Source: Gammaproteobacteria bacterium
GTDB taxonomy: Bacteria; Pseudomonadota; Gammaproteobacteria; S144-34
Length of the DNA stretch: 14,516 nucleotides
Reading direction: 5' to 3'
NCBI GenBank assembly: GCA_015494165.1
Contig: WGBS01000037.1
Span: 1 to 14,516 of the forward strand
In this document: positions 1 through 6,396 of the stretch, piece by piece
Layout: each line of letters opens with the position of its first letter
Position numbering within the stretch: position 1 is the stretch's first letter
Made by a program: the position numbers and the translations under genes
Notes under the pieces: generated by a model
Database searches by the model: none
What the model was told of the DNA's origin: nothing
Seen by the model: only the letters and a program-made list of their open reading frames with translations

Positions 1-1
1 C

Positions 2-34
2 CGCGGCGCGCTGCGCGGCGCCGCCGGCGCCTGA
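2..34 (+). CDS. possible C-terminal end of an upstream gene (partial)
   Basis: Read from base 2, the first ten codons give an Arg/Ala/Gly-rich tail ending at a TGA at 32-34. In other XrtA clusters the gene before the polysaccharide deacetylase is often the PEP-CTERM/XrtA-associated AAA ATPase, so a gene ending here would make sense. Nothing in ten residues identifies a family. Frame 3 is also open through this stretch, so the assignment is a guess from composition and position. The gap of nearly 400 bases to the next gene, filled with repeats, suggests that this gene is transcribed separately from the operon downstream. Confidence 0.25.
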   Translation, partial: RGALRGAAGA

Positions 35-43
35 GGCGCCGGC
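23..43. terminator. perfect GC hairpin with TGA in the loop
   Basis: GCCGGCGCC (23-31) pairs perfectly with GGCGCCGGC (35-43) around the three-base loop TGA. The stem is nine G-C pairs. No T-run follows, so it is not a textbook intrinsic terminator. It could be a Rho-assisted pause, an RNA 3'-end stabiliser, or a chance result of high GC content. The position at a probable gene end favours a 3'-end role. Confidence 0.35.
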
Positions 44-103
44 CCGTGCCCGCGCCACCGAGCCATGCCCCTGCGTGCGGGGGAGGGCGGTAGCGTGCCT
101 GAT

Positions 104-138
104 CCAGGTGTCGGGTGTCGGTCTTCAGCCTTCAGCAG
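104..138 (-). repeat. heptamer array A, 5 units of NNNCNGN (minus strand)
   Basis: On the minus strand five consecutive 7-base units each have C at position 4 and G at position 6. Position 5 is C or T and position 7 is mostly A. On the plus strand it reads as two GTGTCGG-like units followed by two TTCAG-containing units. The unit type (NNNCYGA) is that of array C at 350-441, but on the opposite strand. The period breaks on both sides (97-103 and 139-145 do not fit). Confidence 0.6.
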
Positions 139-229
139 GAGCCGGGTCCGATGGCTGTGGAGCGGAACACAGGGGCGAGAGACATGGATCGGGAGGCGAG
201 GGTCGGTGCGCCCTTCGCGCGCGGCTGTT
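139..229. other. non-coding stretch with no recognisable element
   Basis: Between heptamer array A and the first REP palindrome I see no credible gene, RNA gene, promoter or clear repeat. Short open frames cross it, but they continue unchanged into the flanking repeats and have no ribosome-binding site. A weak GC-rich inverted repeat near 207-222 could be a decayed REP element. Confidence 0.5.
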
Positions 230-256
230 GGTCGGGGCCGGAAGCCCCTCCCACAG
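230..256 (-). repeat. REP-like palindrome (left flank)
   Basis: GGGGC (234-238) pairs with GCCCC (244-248) around a CGGAA loop, flanked by GTC on the left and CTCCCACAG on the right. Read on the minus strand it has the layout of a gammaproteobacterial REP: GTGGGAG-like head, hairpin, GAC tail. It closely matches the element at 14262-14286 in the right flank. Heptamer array B starts immediately after it. Confidence 0.7.
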
Positions 257-333
257 GCGGGCTACAGGTCACGGGCTACGGTTCACAGTGGCCTGTGCAC
301 CGTGACCCGTCTCCCGCGACCCGTCTCCCGTTT
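257..333 (-). repeat. heptamer array B, 11 units of NNNCNGN (minus strand)
   Basis: Eleven consecutive 7-base units on the minus strand all carry C at position 4 and G at position 6, with no slip over 77 bases. The units nearest the operon are of the AGACGGG type. Units further left are more diverged but keep the two invariant positions. The array directly follows the REP at 230-256 and ends one base before a CTCCCAC head (335-341). Its right-hand 63 bases (271-333) match 14362-14424 at 52 positions, including an exact 17-base block GTGGCCTGTGCACCGTG (288-304). The minus strand of 306-329 holds four GGG runs separated by four bases. Confidence 0.85.
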
Positions 334-334
334 A

Positions 335-352
335 CTCCCACGAACGTGGGAG
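335..352. repeat. perfect palindrome CTCCCACG-AACGTGGGAG
   Basis: CTCCCAC (335-341) and GTGGGAG (346-352) are perfect inverted repeats; the inner GAAC can extend pairing by one base pair. GTGGGAG is the head sequence of the REP elements in this window. The palindrome sits exactly between array B (minus polarity, ends at 333) and array C (plus polarity, starts at 350), so each half acts as the head of one array. An imperfect counterpart lies at 14426-14440. Confidence 0.75.
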
Positions 353-441
353 CCGAGAGCCGAGCTCTGAGATCCGAAGTCTGAAATCCGAGATCTGAAG
401 TCCGCCAGCCGACATCCGAATGCCGATGACCGAAACACCGA
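350..441 (+). repeat. heptamer array C, 12 units of NNNCYGA plus one 8-base unit
   Basis: From 350 to 433 every 7-base unit fits NNNC(C/T)G(A/C): GAGCCGA, GCTCTGA, GATCCGA, AGTCTGA and so on. A final unit of eight bases follows (434-441). The phase is uninterrupted for 12 units. The array passes through the start of the deacetylase gene: the ATG at 420 is the first triplet of one unit, and a second ATG at 426 spans a unit boundary. The region where a Shine-Dalgarno sequence should be is entirely repeat units and contains no GGAG-like motif. Confidence 0.85.
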
Positions 442-1319
442 ACGCCATGACCGTGGACGTGGAGGACTACTTCCAGGTCACGGCGCTGGAGCCCGGCATC
501 CCGCGCGCGGAGTGGGGCCGCTGGCCCGTGCGCGTCGCCGCCAACACCGAGCGGGTGCTGGAGCTTTTCGCCGCCCATGGCGTGCGCGCCACCTTCTTCG
601 TCCTCGGCTGGGTCGCCGAGCGCTTCCCCGCGCTGGTGCGCCGTATCGCCGAGGCCGGCCACGAGGTGGCGAGCCACGGCTACGACCACCGCCGCATCAC
701 CACCATGCGCCCGGAGGAGTTCCGCCGCGACGTGCTCCGCGCGCGGGCCCTGCTCGAGGATGCGGCGGGTGTGGCGGTGCGCGGCTACCGCGCGCCGAGC
801 TACTCCATCGTCGCGCGCACGCGCTGGGCGCACCGCATCCTCGCCGAGACCGGGCACGTCTACTCCTCGAGCGTCTACCCGGGCCGGCACGACCTCTACG
901 GCATGCCGGAGGCCCCGCGCGAGCCCTACCGGCCGCTGCCCGGGCTGCTCGAGGTGCCGGTGACGACCGTGCGCGTGGCGGGACGCACCTGGCCCTGCGG
1001 GGGCGGCGGCTTCTTCCGCCTCTATCCCTACCGCCTCTCGCGCTGGGCCCTGCGGCGGGTGAACCGCACCGAGGGGCGGCCCGCGGTCTTCTACTTCCAC
1101 CCGTGGGAGCTCGACCCGCACCAGCCGCGCCCGAAGGGGCTGCCGGCGCGGTCGCGCTTCCGCCACTACCTCAATCTCGGCCGCATGCAGGGACGGCTCG
1201 AGCGGCTGCTCGGCGACTTCCGCTGGGACCGCATGGACCGCGTGTTCGTGGACCCGACGTCTGATGCGCCCGACGCGCGCCCCGAGGCCGCCGCGGTCGG
1301 GCATTGCGGGAGGGCATGA
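420..1319 (+). CDS. XrtA/PEP-CTERM-system polysaccharide deacetylase
   Basis: A 299-residue carbohydrate esterase family 4 (NodB-type) deacetylase of the exosortase A class (TIGR03006-like). It should remove acetyl groups from N-acetylated sugars of the exopolysaccharide, using a divalent metal. Visible motifs are TVDVEDYF (11-18, the family's version of motif 1), ATFFVLGWV (57-65), SHGYDH (85-90, with metal-binding His86 and His90), RAPSYS (124-129), GGGGFFR (194-200) and HPWE (227-230). The last two are typical of the DUF3473-like C-terminal part of this class. There is no signal peptide, which fits a cytoplasmic or tightly associated enzyme. Start choice: ATGs at 420, 426 and 447 are in frame. 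The family usually has a few residues before the MTVDVEDYF block, so 420 or 426 is likely. None has a visible ribosome-binding site, because heptamer repeats occupy that region and encode residues 1-8. First gene of the operon. Confidence 0.93.
   Translation: MPMTETPNAMTVDVEDYFQVTALEPGIPRAEWGRWPVRVAANTERVLELFAAHGVRATFFVLGWVAERFPALVRRIAEAGHEVASHGYDHRRITTMRPEEFRRDVLRARALLEDAAGVAVRGYRAPSYSIVARTRWAHRILAETGHVYSSSVYPGRHDLYGMPEAPREPYRPLPGLLEVPVTTVRVAGRTWPCGGGGFFRLYPYRLSRWALRRVNRTEGRPAVFYFHPWELDPHQPRPKGLPARSRFRHYLNLGRMQGRLERLLGDFRWDRMDRVFVDPTSDAPDARPEAAAVGHCGRA
1308..1314 (+). promoter_or_regulatory. ribosome-binding site GGGAGGG for the FemAB-like gene
   Basis: GGGAGGG ends eight bases before the ATG at 1323. 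It settles that start over the nearby ATG at 1316, which is out of frame and overlaps the deacetylase stop codon. Confidence 0.6.
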
Positions 1320-1322
1320 GCC

Positions 1323-2414
1323 ATGAACGTGGTGCTGGAATCGGAGCCGATGGTGCTCGCGAGCGAGCCGGCGGTGCGCCGCGCCCCGCTGCGCGTGCAC
1401 GTCCTGGACGCCACGGCCGACGTGGGCGCCTGGGACCGCTTCGTCGTCACGCGGCCGGAGGCGACCTTCTTCCACCTCGCCGGCTGGCGCGAGGTGATCG
1501 AGCGCGTCTACGGCCATCGCAGCTTTTACCTGTACGCCGAGCGCGACGGGCGCATCGAGGCCGTGCTGCCGCTCGCGCGCATCCGCAGCCGCCTGTTCGG
1601 CGACGCGCTGATCTCGACGCCCTTCTGCGTCTACGGCGGCGCCGTGGGCGAGCCGCTCGCCTGCACGGCGCTCGAGGAGGAGGCCTGCCGTCTCGCCGAG
1701 GACCTCGGCGTGGACTACCTGGAGCTTCGCCACCTCGAGCGGCGTCATCCGACCTGGCCCGCGCGCGACGATCTCTACGTCACCTTCCGCAAGGCCCTGC
1801 ACCCCGACCCGGAGCGCAACCTGGCGGCGGTGCCGCGCAAGCAGCGCGCCATGATCCGCAAGGGCGAGCAGGCGGGCCTGCACGCCGTCGAGGAGGAGGG
1901 CGTCGAGCGCTTCTTCCGCGTCTACAGCGAGAGCGTGCGCAACCTCGGCACGCCCGTCTTCCCCAAGCGCTGGTTCCGGGCGCTGCGCGAGGTCTTCGGC
2001 GGCGCCTGCAGCGTGCTCACGGTCTACCGCGGCGCGGAGCCCGTGGCCTCGGTCATGAGCTTCCACTTCCGCGACGAGGTGCTGCCCTACTACGGCGGCG
2101 GCACGCGCGCCGCGCGCGCCCTCAAGGCCAACGACTACATGTACTGGGAGGTGATGCGCCGTGCCTGCCTGCGCGGGGCGCGCGTCTTCGACTACGGCCG
2201 CAGCAAGGTGGGCACCGGCTCCTACCGCTTCAAGAAGCACTGGGGCTTCGAGCCGCAGCCGCTCCACTACGAGTACCACCTGGTGAAGGCGCGGCGCGTG
2301 CCGGACGTCAACCCGCTCAACCCGAAGTACCGCGCCGCGGCGGCGGTGTGGCGGCGGCTGCCGCTGCCGCTCACGCGCGTGCTCGGGCCCATGATCGCGC
2401 GCAGCCTCGGCTGA
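1323..2414 (+). CDS. FemAB family XrtA/PEP-CTERM system-associated protein
   Basis: A 363-residue protein of the FemAB/GNAT-like superfamily, of the type that accompanies XrtA (TIGR03019-like). FemAB proteins transfer amino acids from aminoacyl-tRNA to peptidoglycan precursors. For the XrtA-associated branch the substrate is unknown, and an acyl or aminoacyl modification of polysaccharide or its carrier is only a guess. Marks seen are PRKQR (171-175) in a basic stretch, YYGGG (256-260) and FDYGRSK (289-295), followed by a G-T-G-S-Y-R-F-K-K-H-W-G-F run, which is the family's conserved C-terminal block. No membrane segment or signal peptide. It starts three bases after the deacetylase stop, with a good ribosome-binding site. 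Length is normal for the family. Confidence 0.92.
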   Translation: MNVVLESEPMVLASEPAVRRAPLRVHVLDATADVGAWDRFVVTRPEATFFHLAGWREVIERVYGHRSFYLYAERDGRIEAVLPLARIRSRLFGDALISTPFCVYGGAVGEPLACTALEEEACRLAEDLGVDYLELRHLERRHPTWPARDDLYVTFRKALHPDPERNLAAVPRKQRAMIRKGEQAGLHAVEEEGVERFFRVYSESVRNLGTPVFPKRWFRALREVFGGACSVLTVYRGAEPVASVMSFHFRDEVLPYYGGGTRAARALKANDYMYWEVMRRACLRGARVFDYGRSKVGTGSYRFKKHWGFEPQPLHYEYHLVKARRVPDVNPLNPKYRAAAAVWRRLPLPLTRVLGPMIARSLG

Positions 2415-2418
2415 GACC

Positions 2419-3666
2419 GTGGGCACCGTCCTCTACCTGGCGCACCGCATCCCCTACCCGCCCGACAAGGGGGACAAGATCCGCTCGTGGCACATGCTGC
2501 GCGCGCTGGCGGAGCGCCACCGGGTGCTGCTGGGAGCCTTCGTGGACGACCCGGACGACTGGGGGCACCGCCCGCGCCTCGAGGCGCTGTGCGAGTCCGT
2601 CTGCCTGCGCCCGCTGCCGCGCCTGCTCGCCTCGGCACGCGGGGCGGCCGCGCTCGCACGGGGGCTTCCGGTGACGGTGCCCTGGTACCGCGACGGTGGC
2701 ATGCGGCGCTGGGTGGCGGACATGGCGCGCCGGCATCGTCCGGACGCCGCCGTGGCCTTCTCCTCGGCGATGATGCAGTACGCGGACGCGCTGCCGGACG
2801 GGGTGCCGGTGGTGGCCGACTACGTGGACGTGGATTCCGAGAAATGGGCCGCCTACGGCCGTCGGCGCCGCGGTCCGCTCGGCTGGGTCTACCGGCGCGA
2901 GGCGCGCACGCTGCTCGGCTGGGAGCGGCGCATGGCCGCGCGCGCCGCGGCGGTGGTCCTCGTCAGCGAGCCCGAGGCCGACCTCTTCGCCGCCCGCGCC
3001 CCGGAGGCCGCCGCGCGCGTGCACGCCGTCGGCAACGGCGTCGACCTCGAGCGCTTCCGCCCCGACCCGGAGCTCCCGGATCCCTACCCGCCGGGCACGC
3101 GCGCCATCGCCTTCACGGGCCTCATGGACTACTGGGCGAATGTGGACGCCGTGGGCTGGTTCGCCGAGGAGGTGCTGCCGCGCGTGCGCGCCGAGCGGCC
3201 GGAGGCCGCCTTCTGGATCGTGGGCGCGCGCCCCACGGACGCGGTGCGCCGCCTCGAGTCCGTCCCGGGCGTCGTGGTGACGGGCGCGGTGCCCGACACG
3301 CGCCCCTACATCGCCCATGCCGCGCTGTGCGTGGCGCCCATGCGCGTGGCGCGCGGCGTGCAGAACAAGGTACTGGAGGCGCTGGCCATGGCGCGGCCCG
3401 TGGTCCTCACCCCGGAGGCGGCCGAGGGCATCGCCCTGCCGCCGGGGACCGATGGCTGGGTGGCGCGCGACGCCGAGGGTTTCGCCGCGCGCGTGCTGGC
3501 GCTGCTGCGCGAGCCGCCGGGCCCGCGCTGGGCGGTGGCCTGCCGGCGCTGGATGGAGCGGCATTACGTGTGGACCAGGCACCAGCGCGCCTTCGTGGAC
3601 CTGGTCGAGGAGGCCGCGGGTCTCGCCCGGGGGCTTGCGCCCGCGGCGGTGGCGGAGGCGGTCTGA
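2419..3666 (+). CDS. XrtA-associated GT4 glycosyltransferase (stp1-like, TIGR03087 type)
   Basis: A 415-residue glycosyltransferase with the GT-B fold, probably adding a sugar from a nucleotide donor to the lipid-linked repeat unit on the cytoplasmic face. The N-terminus HRIPYPPDKGDKIRSW (9-24) is distinctive of the XrtA-linked stp1 family. Further marks are VVADYVDVDSEKW (131-143), GNGVD (205-209) linking the two Rossmann domains, FTGLMDYWAN (232-241) and a GVQNKVLEALA block (about 314-324) in the donor-binding region, where Glu320 is in the usual position. The start is GTG, four bases after the previous stop; the Shine-Dalgarno is poor, so translation may depend on coupling. The GTG choice follows from the family N-terminus. 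It stands directly before xrtA, as in the conserved cluster order. Confidence 0.93.
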   Translation: MGTVLYLAHRIPYPPDKGDKIRSWHMLRALAERHRVLLGAFVDDPDDWGHRPRLEALCESVCLRPLPRLLASARGAAALARGLPVTVPWYRDGGMRRWVADMARRHRPDAAVAFSSAMMQYADALPDGVPVVADYVDVDSEKWAAYGRRRRGPLGWVYRREARTLLGWERRMAARAAAVVLVSEPEADLFAARAPEAAARVHAVGNGVDLERFRPDPELPDPYPPGTRAIAFTGLMDYWANVDAVGWFAEEVLPRVRAERPEAAFWIVGARPTDAVRRLESVPGVVVTGAVPDTRPYIAHAALCVAPMRVARGVQNKVLEALAMARPVVLTPEAAEGIALPPGTDGWVARDAEGFAARVLALLREPPGPRWAVACRRWMERHYVWTRHQRAFVDLVEEAAGLARGLAPAAVAEAV

Positions 3667-3667
3667 G

Positions 3668-5221
3668 ATGGCGCAGGCGGGCGCGCAGGTGATGGCGGCG
3701 GCCGCGGCGGAGGGCGCGGCGCGGCGGCGCGCGCTCGCCGTGGTGGCGCTCGGGCTGCTCGCGCTCGCCGCCGTCCACCACGAGACGCTCGCCTCCATGG
3801 TGCGCATCTGGTGGCGCTCCGAGACCTTCGCCCACGGCTTCCTCATCTTCCCGATCAGCGCCTGGCTGGTGTGGCGCCAGCGCGCGGCGCTCGCGCACCT
3901 GCCGGTGGCGCCGGACTGGCGGGCGCTCGCGGCCCTGGCGCTCCTCGCGCTCGGCTGGCTCGCCGCGCGCGAGGCCGACATCCTGGTCGGCGAGCAGCTC
4001 GCCTTCGTGCTCATGGTGCCCGCGCTCGTCTGGCTCGCCGCGGGCGCGGCGGTGCTGCGCGCGCTCGCCTTCCCGCTCGGCTTCCTCGTCTTCGCGGTGC
4101 CCATGGGCGAGGCCCTGGTGCCGCCCATGATGGACTTCACCGCCGACTTCACGGTGGCGATGCTGCGCCTGACGGGCATCCCGGTCTACCAGGAGGGCAC
4201 CTTCTTCAGCATCCCCACGGGCGACTGGTCCGTGGTGGAGGGCTGCAGCGGCGTGCGCTACCTGATCGCCTCGGTCACGCTCGGCACGCTCTACGCCTAC
4301 CTCACCTACCGCGCCTTCTGGCGGCGCGCGCTGATGGTGGCGCTGTCGGCGTTGGTGCCCATCGTGGCGAACGGGCTGCGCGCCTACATGATCGTGATGA
4401 TCGCGCACCTCAGCGACATGCGGCTCGCCCTCGGCATCGACCACTTCATCTACGGCTGGGTCTTCTTCGGCATCGTCATGTTCCTGCTCTTCTGGCTGGG
4501 CACGCTGTGGCAGGAGCGCGACGCCCCGCCTGCCCCTGCGGCCGTGCCGCCGCGGGCGCGCCGCGTGGCGCCCGCGGCGCGCCTGCTCGCCGCGGCAGCC
4601 GCCGGCCTCGTGGTGCTCGCCGCGGGCCCGGCGACGGCCGCCTGGCTCGACCGCAGCGTGCGCGCGGCGGTGACGCCGGCGCTCGCGCTGCCGGCGCGCC
4701 TCGGCGCCTGGCACGCCACGGCCGAGTTCACGGCCTTCGCGCCGCGCTACGTGGGCCCGCTCGTCACGGTGCGGCGCGCCTACACCGCCGGCGGCGCCCC
4801 GGTGCTCTTGCACCTCGCCTGGTACAGCGGCCAGCGCCAGGGCGCCGAGCTCGCCAGCAGCGCCAACGTCCTCGTGCGCCAGAAGCACCCGGTCTGGCGC
4901 CGGCCCTGGGAGCGCGACGCCGAGGGCGCGGGGCTGACGGTGCGCGAGGCCCTGCTGCGCTCGACCGCCGGCGAGCGGCTGCTCGCCTGGCGGCTCATGT
5001 GGGTGGACGGGCGCTACGTCGCCCACCCGCTCGAGGCCAAGCTGCTCGAGACCTGGGCCGCGCTGCGCGGGCGCCGGCGCGACGGCGCGGGCATCGTGCT
5101 GCTCACGCCCGCGGGCGACGACCTCGGCGAGGCGCGCGCCCGCCTCGCCGCCTTCCTCGGCGAGCTGCGCGGCCCGCTCGGGACGCTGCTCGCGCGCGCG
5201 GCAGGGGAGGAGGGGCCGTGA
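3668..5221 (+). CDS. xrtA: exosortase A with fused C-terminal EpsI domain
   Basis: A 517-residue integral membrane transpeptidase that recognises PEP-CTERM tails of secreted proteins, cleaves them and probably transfers them to a surface polysaccharide or lipid. About eight hydrophobic segments lie between residues 18 and 280. The catalytic triad is visible: Cys193 in EGCSGVRY, Arg238 in NGLRAY and His259 in DHFIYGW. A further membrane segment near 305-325 is followed by a periplasmic EpsI-type domain (about 340-515) containing LGAWH and a W-Y-S-G-Q-R-Q-G stretch. The XrtA-EpsI fusion is the normal form of exosortase A. The ATG at 3668 lies one base after the previous stop, with GGAGG at 3654-3658. 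The open frame continues upstream, but that part overlaps the preceding gene and is not family-like. The end overlaps the next GTG by four bases. No PEP-CTERM substrate gene is present in the window. Confidence 0.96.
   Translation: MAQAGAQVMAAAAAEGAARRRALAVVALGLLALAAVHHETLASMVRIWWRSETFAHGFLIFPISAWLVWRQRAALAHLPVAPDWRALAALALLALGWLAAREADILVGEQLAFVLMVPALVWLAAGAAVLRALAFPLGFLVFAVPMGEALVPPMMDFTADFTVAMLRLTGIPVYQEGTFFSIPTGDWSVVEGCSGVRYLIASVTLGTLYAYLTYRAFWRRALMVALSALVPIVANGLRAYMIVMIAHLSDMRLALGIDHFIYGWVFFGIVMFLLFWLGTLWQERDAPPAPAAVPPRARRVAPAARLLAAAAAGLVVLAAGPATAAWLDRSVRAAVTPALALPARLGAWHATAEFTAFAPRYVGPLVTVRRAYTAGGAPVLLHLAWYSGQRQGAELASSANVLVRQKHPVWRRPWERDAEGAGLTVREALLRSTAGERLLAWRLMWVDGRYVAHPLEAKLLETWAALRGRRRDGAGIVLLTPAGDDLGEARARLAAFLGELRGPLGTLLARAAGEEGP
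5208..5213 (+). promoter_or_regulatory. ribosome-binding site AGGAGG for the GTG-started stp2-like gene
   Basis: A full AGGAGG within a purine-rich run lies four bases before the GTG at 5218, inside the end of xrtA. It decides the start of the next gene, whose reading frame is open far upstream. Confidence 0.65.
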
Positions 5222-6393
5222 GCGACCGCCGCCCCCTCGTCGCCCACGTCATCTACCGCCTGCAGACGGGAGGGCTCGAGAACGGCCTGGTCAACCTGAT
5301 CAACCGCCTCCCGCGCGAGCGCTTCCGCCACGCCGTCGTCTGCCTGACGGAGGCCACGGCCTTCGCGGGGCGCATCGAGCGCGACGACGTGCGTGTGCAC
5401 GAGCTGCACAAGCGCGCGGGCAACGACCCTGCGCTCGCCTGGCGCCTGTGGCGGCTGTTCCGCGAGATGCGCCCGGCCATCGTCCACAGCCGCAACCTCG
5501 CCGCCCTTGAGGCGCAGCTTCCCGCGGCGCTCGCCGGCGTGCCCTGCCGCATCCACGGCGAGCACGGCTGGGACGTGCACGACCCGGACGGGCGCAGCCG
5601 CCGCTACCGCCTGGTGCGGCGCCTGTACCGCCCCTTCGTGCACCGCTACGTCACGGTCTCGGCCCACCTGCGCGGCTACCTCGTCGGCCACGTCGGCGTG
5701 GCGCGCGAGCGGGTCGAGACCATCTGCAACGGCGTCGACACCGCGCGCTTCCGTCCCGGACGCCGCCGCGACCTGCTGCCCGCAGGCTTCGCCGGCGAGG
5801 ACGACGTGGTCTGCGGCTGGGTCGGGCGCATGGAGGCCATCAAGGATCCCGTGGCGCTCGCGCGCGCCTTCGCGGCCGCGCGCCGCGGCGGCGGGGCGGG
5901 CGCACGCCTGCGGCTCGTCATGGTCGGCGACGGCGGCGAGCGCGCGGCGGTCGAGCGCGCCCTCGCCGCGGGCGGGGCGCGCGGGGCCGCATGGCTTGCG
6001 GGGGCGCGCGACGACGTCGCCGAGCTCATGCGCGCCTTCGACGTCTTCGTGCTGCCCTCGCGCGCCGAGGGCATCTCCAACACCATCCTCGAGGCGATGG
6101 CCACGGGGCTCCCGGTGATCGCCACGCGCGTCGGCGGCAACCCCGAGCTGGTCGAGGAGGGCATCACGGGCACGCTCGTGCCGCCGCGCGATGCGCAGGC
6201 GCTCGCCGCCGCCCTCGCGCGCTACGCCGGCGACCCGGTGCTGCGCGAGGAGCAGGGGCGCGCGGCGCGCGAGCGCGCCGAGCTGCGCTTCTCCATCGCT
6301 CACATGGTGCGCCGCTACGAGTCGCTCTACGGGCGCATGCTGGTCGAGCGCCTCGGCGGCGCGCCCGCGGGCCAGCCGGGCGGGGTGGCCTGA
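5218..6393 (+). CDS. XrtA-associated GT4 glycosyltransferase (stp2-like, TIGR03088 type)
   Basis: A 391-residue GT-B glycosyltransferase acting on the growing exopolysaccharide repeat unit in the cytoplasm. The N-terminal HVIYRLQTGGLENGLVN (10-26) is characteristic of the stp2 family; the glycine-rich turn belongs to the acceptor domain. NGVD (171-174) precedes the C-terminal domain, which begins near WVGRMEAIKD (201-210). The donor-site EX7E motif is Glu284 and Glu292 within a P-S-R-A-E-G-I-S-N-T-I-L-E block. The GTG start overlaps the xrtA stop by four bases (GTGA), which indicates translational coupling, and has a strong AGGAGG upstream. The order xrtA, stp2, amidotransferase matches the conserved XrtA core. 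Confidence 0.94.
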   Translation: MSDRRPLVAHVIYRLQTGGLENGLVNLINRLPRERFRHAVVCLTEATAFAGRIERDDVRVHELHKRAGNDPALAWRLWRLFREMRPAIVHSRNLAALEAQLPAALAGVPCRIHGEHGWDVHDPDGRSRRYRLVRRLYRPFVHRYVTVSAHLRGYLVGHVGVARERVETICNGVDTARFRPGRRRDLLPAGFAGEDDVVCGWVGRMEAIKDPVALARAFAAARRGGGAGARLRLVMVGDGGERAAVERALAAGGARGAAWLAGARDDVAELMRAFDVFVLPSRAEGISNTILEAMATGLPVIATRVGGNPELVEEGITGTLVPPRDAQALAAALARYAGDPVLREEQGRAARERAELRFSIAHMVRRYESLYGRMLVERLGGAPAGQPGGVA

Positions 6394-6396
6394 GCC

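Noticed and set aside
68..83. Small hairpin CCCCTG-CGTG-CGGGGG
   Set aside because: Six pairs including a wobble are expected by chance at this GC content; no T-run or context supports a function.
65..384. Three overlapping short open frames on the plus strand in the left flank
   Set aside because: They run through REP and heptamer repeats, have no ribosome-binding site and give low-complexity Arg/Gly-rich products unlike any family.
300..419. Sigma-70 promoter for the operon
   Set aside because: I looked for TTGACA/TATAAT-like pairs; TTTACT at 331-336 has no acceptable -10 partner. The area is all repeat units, so no promoter can be supported by eye.
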